This document shows, piece after piece, positions 13,339 through 17,652 of a DNA stretch of 17,652 bases. A program made the position numbers and the translations under genes. This stretch comes from CANRIN01 sp964493515 (GTDB taxonomy: Bacteria > Bacillota > Clostridia > Oscillospirales > JAAYOS01): assembly GCA_964493515.1 (NCBI GenBank), contig CAZBNJ010000036.1, positions 1-17,652 on the forward strand. The letters run 5' to 3'. The notes below the pieces were generated by a model. The model was not told where the DNA came from. It saw only the letters and a list, made by a program, of their open reading frames with translations, and did not search any database. The stretch's first letter is position 1. Every line of letters begins with the position of its first letter.

Positions 13339-13737
13339 ATGAACATTGCCCTTATCGCGCACGACGAGAAGAAGGAACTGATGGTCCAGTTCTGCATTGC
13401 CTACTGCGGCATCCTCTCGAAGCATACCCTCTGCGCAACCGGTACCACCGGAAAGATGGTCGCGGAGGCGACGGGACTTCCGGTGCAGTGCTTCCTGACC
13501 GGAAATCAGGGCGGCGACCAGCAGATAGGCGCGCGCATCACCTACAACGAGATAGACATGGTGCTCTTCTTCCGTGACCCTCTCGCAAACACTCCCGCCG
13601 ACGAGATAAACAGCCTTCTGCGTCTGTGCGACCTGAACACCGTGCCGATGGCTACCAACGTCGCGACCGCCGAGATGCTGGTGCTGGGACTTGAGCGCGG
13701 CGACCTCGACTGGCGCAACGTCGCGCGCGGAAAATAA
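13339..13737 (+). CDS. mgsA: Methylglyoxal synthase (variant active-site segment)
   Basis: A 132-residue enzyme expected to turn dihydroxyacetone phosphate into methylglyoxal and phosphate, a glycolytic overflow route. The ATG has AAAGGAG (13324-13330) 8 bases upstream. Family motifs: IALIAHDEKK (3-12, H8), ATGTTG (33-38, phosphate binding), GGDQQIGA (58-65, with D60 equivalent to the catalytic Asp71 of the E. coli enzyme), FFRDP (77-81), and VPMATNVATAE (102-112). Odd feature: where the family normally has PH(D/E)PDV before xxLLRL, this protein has PADEI (86-90). It is one residue shorter and lacks the conserved His (His98 in E. coli); Glu89 replaces the nearby Asp. Activity is therefore not certain. 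mgsA next to the mre/min cluster is a known clostridial arrangement. Confidence 0.9.
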   Translation: MNIALIAHDEKKELMVQFCIAYCGILSKHTLCATGTTGKMVAEATGLPVQCFLTGNQGGDQQIGARITYNEIDMVLFFRDPLANTPADEINSLLRLCDLNTVPMATNVATAEMLVLGLERGDLDWRNVARGK

Positions 13738-13756
13738 ACCGCACCGAGGGTACGGC

Positions 13757-14578
13757 ATGGCAAGAGACATGACCTGGCTTGACGACTGCAAGACGGTCGG
13801 CATACGCGAATATGGCGGCGAGCATCACCTGCCTATCGACGGCGTTGAGATGGGCGACAGTGTGTACCGCGCGATGGGCGATACATGGCTTGACCGTGCG
13901 TCGCCCGAATTGTATGATGAGCTTGTGCGGATGTACACCGACGCGCGGATGGCGGACGACCCGATGTTCATTGACGACTATCCCGATGAGGATGAGATAG
14001 CGCGGTATCTGGACGCGGGAGAGACGTGGGTGCTGCGGCTTCGGTCGAGTGGAGAGCCGGTCGGCGCGTGCGTGCTTACGCAGGAAGCGGTGCTCGGCAT
14101 GGACGCGGAGATACTGTACAGAGGCAGGACCTTTCGTGAGCACACGCCGGGCGAGAATTGGTTCTACGGCGGCAGCGAATACTTTCTGATGAAAAACTAT
14201 GTTGTGCGCCCGCCGCTACATCCGTACAGCGACATAGTCACGCTTGTGGAGTACGCGGCGAGAGCTGCGGCGACGATGGGCGTGTACGAGCTGCGTATGC
14301 TGGCAAACCTTCGGGACAGGACAATGTGTACGGCGATGTGCATGACCGGAAGCGTTACGACGCTGCTGGCGCGCCGAGCGAACAACGAGGCGTACGTCGG
14401 CTACGATATGTACCGTTCGCCGAACGGGGGCGAACCGCAGCGGCATCCCTACTGCTCGCCCGCGTTTGAGAAGCTGACGCAGGAGGAGTACCGCAAAATG
14501 CTTGACGAGATGGGTATAGACCGAGAGATCGACGACGCGTATCTGAAATATCGACACCGCGACGAGGACGACGACTGA
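13757..14578 (+). CDS. Hypothetical protein, possibly a divergent GNAT-like fold
   Basis: A 273-residue protein that I do not recognise. The ATG at 13757 has GAGGG (13746-13750) 6 bases upstream and follows mgsA by 19 bases, so it is part of the mgsA-hisS transcript. There is no signal peptide and no clear membrane segment, so it is probably cytoplasmic. Residues 52-105 (helix, acidic DDYPDEDE at 73-80, then WVLRLRSSGEPVGACVLT) followed by YFLMKNYVVRPPLHPYSD (142-159) and an Ala-rich helix (163-174) resemble the strand-helix order of GNAT acetyltransferases. The usual acetyl-CoA loop Q/R-x2-G-x-G/A is not evident, so this is a weak guess. The C terminus is charged and ends RHRDEDDD. It is rich in Met, Asp and Arg. 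Long open frame, spacing and a ribosome binding site all support a real gene. Confidence 0.8.
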   Translation: MARDMTWLDDCKTVGIREYGGEHHLPIDGVEMGDSVYRAMGDTWLDRASPELYDELVRMYTDARMADDPMFIDDYPDEDEIARYLDAGETWVLRLRSSGEPVGACVLTQEAVLGMDAEILYRGRTFREHTPGENWFYGGSEYFLMKNYVVRPPLHPYSDIVTLVEYAARAAATMGVYELRMLANLRDRTMCTAMCMTGSVTTLLARRANNEAYVGYDMYRSPNGGEPQRHPYCSPAFEKLTQEEYRKMLDEMGIDREIDDAYLKYRHRDEDDD

Positions 14579-14608
14579 ACCGAAAATCCCGAAACGAGGA
14601 GTTAATAT

Positions 14609-15979
14609 ATGGCAGAGATAATAACACCGCGCACAGTAAGCGGTTTCGTGGAGCTGTTGCCCGGAGCGCAGCTTCAGTTTGAGAGGATGAAAAAGACGCT
14701 TGAGAGGGTGTACGAGAGCTTCGGCTTTCTGCCCTTCGACACGCCGGTCATGGAGCCGAACGAGATACTGCTCGCAAAGGGCGGCGGCGAGACCGACAAG
14801 CAGATATACTCGGTGTCCAACGCGAACGGCGGCTCGGACTACGCCATGCGCTTCGACCTGACCGTGCCGCTCGCTCGATATGTCGCGCAGCACTACGGCG
14901 AGCTTGCGTTCCCGTTCAGACGCTATCACATCGGACGGGTCTACCGCGGCGAGCGTCCGCAGCGCGGTCGTTTCCGCGAGTTCTATCAGGCGGACATCGA
15001 CGTGGTGGGCGACGGCGAGCTGGACGTGATAAACGACGCCGAGATGCCCGCGATAATCTACCGAATATTCACCGAGTGGGGACTTACCCGCTTTCGGATA
15101 CGCATAAACAACCGCAAGCTGCTCGGCGGATTCTACGAGCAGCTCGGGCTTGGCGACAAGGCGGCGGAGATAATGCGCGCGGCGGACAAGCTGGAGAAGA
15201 TAGGCGCGGACAAGGTGCGAGAGATGCTCATAGACGACGTGGGAGTGCCGGAGAGCGGGGCGGAGGAGATACTCGCGTTCATGGCGTCGTCCACCGGCTC
15301 GGCGGACGAGACGCTTTCGGCGCTGGAGACCCGCCGCGGCAGGAACGCGCTGTACGACGAGGGACTGGACGAGCTGCGCGCGGTGGTAGACGGCGTTCGC
15401 GCGTTCGGCGTGCCCGACGAGAACTTCCTGATAGACCTCACAATATCGCGCGGGCTGGACTACTACACCGGCACGGTGTACGAGACGCAGCTCATCGATT
15501 ACCCCGAGATAGGCTCGCCCTGCTCGGGCGGCAGATACGATAACCTCGCGTCGCACTATACAAAGCAGAAGCTGCCCGGTGTCGGCATATCGGTCGGACT
15601 GAGCCGCCTGTTCTGGGCGCTCTGCGACATGGGACTTGTGGACACCGACAGCCGAAAGAGCGGCTGCGACGTGCTGGTGATACCGATGACCGACTCGCCG
15701 ACGAGCGCGATAGAGGCGGCAAACGCGATGCACGGCGTGGGGATATCGGCGCAGCTCTACTTCGAGAAGAAGAAGTTCAAGGCGCGGATGAACTACGCAA
15801 ACAAGCTCGGCGTCCCGTTCGTCGTGATAATCGGCGAGGACGAGGAGGCGGCGGGCGAGGTGTCGCTGAAGGATATGCGGTCGGGCGAGCAGAAGCAAAT
15901 GAGCGCGGCTGACGCGGCGAAATTCGTCCGCGACACATTGGCCGGCGAGACGACACCGCCGCTGATAACCGAAAAGTAG
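14609..15979 (+). CDS. hisS: Histidyl-tRNA synthetase
   Basis: A 456-residue class II aminoacyl-tRNA synthetase charging tRNA-His. The ATG has GAGGAG (14596-14601) 7 bases upstream. Motif 2 region FRRYHIGRVYRGERPQRGR is at 103-121, followed by FREFYQADIDVVGDGE. The HisRS-specific RGLDYYTGTVYE is at 281-292 and the glycine-rich SGGRYDNLA at 306-314. The anticodon-binding domain is at about 353-445. The sequence has PRTVSGFVELLPG (7-19) instead of the common KGTxDxLP opening, and a DKLEKIG insertion segment (193-199) like that of eukaryotic-type HisRS. It thus belongs to the alternative HisRS type also present in some Firmicutes (from memory). The last ten residues are variable. No T-box leader is visible in the 30 bases upstream. 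Confidence 0.95.
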   Translation: MAEIITPRTVSGFVELLPGAQLQFERMKKTLERVYESFGFLPFDTPVMEPNEILLAKGGGETDKQIYSVSNANGGSDYAMRFDLTVPLARYVAQHYGELAFPFRRYHIGRVYRGERPQRGRFREFYQADIDVVGDGELDVINDAEMPAIIYRIFTEWGLTRFRIRINNRKLLGGFYEQLGLGDKAAEIMRAADKLEKIGADKVREMLIDDVGVPESGAEEILAFMASSTGSADETLSALETRRGRNALYDEGLDELRAVVDGVRAFGVPDENFLIDLTISRGLDYYTGTVYETQLIDYPEIGSPCSGGRYDNLASHYTKQKLPGVGISVGLSRLFWALCDMGLVDTDSRKSGCDVLVIPMTDSPTSAIEAANAMHGVGISAQLYFEKKKFKARMNYANKLGVPFVVIIGEDEEAAGEVSLKDMRSGEQKQMSAADAAKFVRDTLAGETTPPLITEK

Positions 15980-16022
15980 GCTATTTACGGCACAAAATCA
16001 CTGTTTTGGAGGCGTTTTTGAT

Positions 16023-17652
16023 ATGGTTCAGTCGAGAACACACAACTGCGGAGAGCTTCGCATAGGCGACGCGGGCAAGACGGTCCGCATCTGCGGATGG
16101 CTCGAGAATCTGCGCGAAGTGGGCGCGGAGCTTGCGTTTGCGATAGTGCGCGACTTCTACGGCACGACCCAGGTCGTGCTCGAGACCCCCGAGCTTATCG
16201 CGCAGATGAAGGCGATAAACAAGGAGTCGACCATCGCGGTGGACGGCACCGTGCGCGAGCGCGCGTCGAAGAACCCGAAGCTCCCGACCGGCGACATCGA
16301 GGTCGTGCCGGAGAGCATCGAGCTTCTCGGCCGCTGCCGCTACAACGAGCTGCCCTTCCAGATAAACCGCAGCCGCGACGCGGACGAGGCGACCCGCCTG
16401 AAGTACCGCTTCCTCGACCTGCGCAATCCGGAGGTCAAGAACAACATCGTTCTGCGCTGCAATGTGGTCTCGGCGTTCCGCAAGTCGATGACCGAGCACG
16501 GATTTATGGAGATAACCACCCCGATACTTACCGTATCCAGTCCGGAGGGCGCCCGCGACTATCTCGTGCCGTCGCGCAACCATCCGGGCAAGTTCTACGC
16601 GCTGCCGCAGGCGCCGCAGCAGTTTAAGCAGCTGCTTATGGCAAGCGGCATCGACCGCTATTTCCAGATAGCGCCCTGCTTCCGCGACGAGGACGCCCGC
16701 GCCGACCGCTCGCCCGGTGAGTTCTATCAGCTGGACATGGAGATGAGCTTTGCGACGCAGGACGACGTGTTCGCGGTCATAGAGGACGTTCTGCCGCCGA
16801 TATTCGAGCAGTTCGGCAAGTACAGCCGCGCATCGACCGCTCCGTTCGTGCGCATACCCTTCTTCGAGGCGATGGAGAAGTACGGCTCGGACAAGCCCGA
16901 CCTGCGCATCAAGCTGGAGCTTAAGAACGCGACCGAGCTGCTGGCAAACTGCGGTATGCCGGCGTTTGAGAACGCGCACGTCTACGCGGTTGTCGCGCCC
17001 GAGTGCTCGATGGCGCGCAAGGCGGTGGACAAGCTCGCGGCGGACGTCGAAGTCCAGACCGCCGAGAAGATGTACTGGTTCCGCGTCGACGAAAACGGCG
17101 AGATAGTGGGCGGCATATCCAAGTTTGTCGCGCCGATAAAGGAGCAGGTGATAGCCGCGCTGGGACTGAAAAACGGCGACATGGTCGCGCTTTCGGCAAA
17201 CGCGCAGAAGCTCGCCGCGCAGAAGACCGCCGGCGTCATCCGCACAAAGCTGGGAAGCTCGGACGACCGCTATATCGACCGCGAGTGCTACGAGTTCTGC
17301 TGGATAGTCGATTTCCCGATGTACGAGATAGGCGAGGAGTCGGGTGAGCTTGAGTTCTGCCACAACCCGTTCTCGATGCCGAACGGCGGTCTCGAGATAC
17401 TCAAGAAGGCTGCCGCAGGCGAGGTGGACCCGCTGACGATACTGGCGTATCAGTACGACCTGGTGTGCAACGGCGTGGAGCTGTCATCCGGCGCGGTGCG
17501 CAACCACGACCCGGAGATCATGATCGAGGCGTTCCAGCTGGTCCGCCTGGGCGAGGACGACGTGAAGAGCAAGTTCCCCGCCATGTACAACGCCTTCACC
17601 TACGGCGCGCCGCCCCACGCGGGCATCGCCCCCGGCGTGGACCGGATGGTCA
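16023..17652 (+). CDS. aspS: Aspartyl-tRNA synthetase (partial, runs off right edge)
   Basis: 543 codons are present and the frame is still open at the window end, inside motif 3 (GIAPGVDRMV, 534-543); bacterial AspRS is about 590 residues, so about 50 are missing. The ATG has GGAGG (16008-16012) 10 bases upstream. An OB-fold anticodon domain is at about 1-110. The class II core has SSPEGARDYLVPSR (172-185), FYALPQAPQQFKQLL (191-205), and motif 2 FRDEDARADRSPGEFYQLD (220-238). A bacterial GAD insertion lies at about 295-415, then FCHNPFSMP (445-453), NGVELSSGAVRNHDP (483-497). The HNPFSMP and SSPEGARD wording resembles the AspRS type I recall from Alphaproteobacteria more than the HHPFT form of Bacillus. 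Whether it also charges tRNA-Asn cannot be judged here. It is 43 bases after hisS, the usual Firmicutes pairing. Confidence 0.95.
   Translation, partial: MVQSRTHNCGELRIGDAGKTVRICGWLENLREVGAELAFAIVRDFYGTTQVVLETPELIAQMKAINKESTIAVDGTVRERASKNPKLPTGDIEVVPESIELLGRCRYNELPFQINRSRDADEATRLKYRFLDLRNPEVKNNIVLRCNVVSAFRKSMTEHGFMEITTPILTVSSPEGARDYLVPSRNHPGKFYALPQAPQQFKQLLMASGIDRYFQIAPCFRDEDARADRSPGEFYQLDMEMSFATQDDVFAVIEDVLPPIFEQFGKYSRASTAPFVRIPFFEAMEKYGSDKPDLRIKLELKNATELLANCGMPAFENAHVYAVVAPECSMARKAVDKLAADVEVQTAEKMYWFRVDENGEIVGGISKFVAPIKEQVIAALGLKNGDMVALSANAQKLAAQKTAGVIRTKLGSSDDRYIDRECYEFCWIVDFPMYEIGEESGELEFCHNPFSMPNGGLEILKKAAAGEVDPLTILAYQYDLVCNGVELSSGAVRNHDPEIMIEAFQLVRLGEDDVKSKFPAMYNAFTYGAPPHAGIAPGVDRMV

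Noticed and set aside
12553..13803. A 416-codon minus-strand open frame opposite minD and mgsA
   Set aside because: It spans two well-supported genes and their gap on the other strand; its composition is that of a shadow frame.
14579..14608. Possible T-box leader before hisS
   Set aside because: In Bacillus the hisS-aspS pair is T-box controlled, but here only 30 bases separate it from the upstream gene and no T-box sequence or terminator stem is present.
14216..15898. A 560-codon minus-strand open frame opposite hisS
   Set aside because: Same cause: an antisense shadow of a clear histidyl-tRNA synthetase, with no recognisable motif and no good ribosome binding site.
15981..17363. A 460-codon minus-strand open frame opposite aspS
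   Set aside because: Antisense shadow; the plus strand encodes AspRS across the whole region.
1..17652. CRISPR arrays, insertion sequences, prophage or defence genes
   Set aside because: I looked for regular short repeats, terminal inverted repeats, transposase motifs and anti-phage domains on both strands and saw none.

Overview
The window reads as ordinary, gene-dense chromosome from a GC-rich member of the Firmicutes, probably class Clostridia. The evidence is AGGAGG-like ribosome binding sites, GTG and TTG starts, a Gram-positive style DnaD plus DnaC/DnaI helicase loader pair, an S-layer-homology (SLH) surface protein, ZapA, an mreC-mreD-PBP2-minD-mgsA order, and neighbouring hisS-aspS. 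Genus cannot be judged from this sequence alone. I see no transposase, integrase, phage gene, CRISPR array, attachment site or origin. No stretch over 300 bases lacks a gene; the longest gap is the 174-base divergent promoter region at 5170-5343.

Layout. (1) 2-55 is the tail of an unidentified upstream gene. (2) 167-1753 is a secreted SLH-domain protein with its own promoter. It ends at a strong two-way terminator (1783-1819) shared with a convergent tRNA-Ser(GGA) at 1822-1914. (3) 1974-5169 on the minus strand is a three-gene operon, dnaD - dnaC - Gfo/Idh/MocA oxidoreductase, which runs toward the tRNA. (4) From a divergent promoter at 5266-5294, a tightly packed plus-strand operon runs zapA - U32 peptidase-like protein - dut - maf - mreC - mreD - PBP2 (5344-12410). 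(5) A second promoter (12474-12502) starts minD-like - mgsA - hypothetical - hisS - aspS; aspS runs off the right edge inside motif 3.

How the genes fit together. Region 4 joins Z-ring assembly (ZapA), a likely RNA-hydroxylation enzyme (U32), nucleotide pool cleaning (Dut, Maf) and the lateral cell-wall elongation machine (MreC, MreD, PBP2). Region 5 holds a ParA/MinD-type ATPase, methylglyoxal synthase and two aminoacyl-tRNA synthetases. Region 3 supplies primosome assembly and loading of the replicative helicase.

I did not find a clearly new multi-gene system. The points most worth checking are: the compressed mre/min cluster lacking mreB, minC, minE and rodA; a MinD that ends before the usual membrane-targeting helix; a methylglyoxal synthase whose usually conserved PH(D/E)PD segment is replaced; an unrecognised 273-residue protein between mgsA and hisS; heavy use of the Ile codon ATA in a GC-rich genome, with the oxidoreductase gene standing apart; and a TGn-extended -10 at all five promoters.
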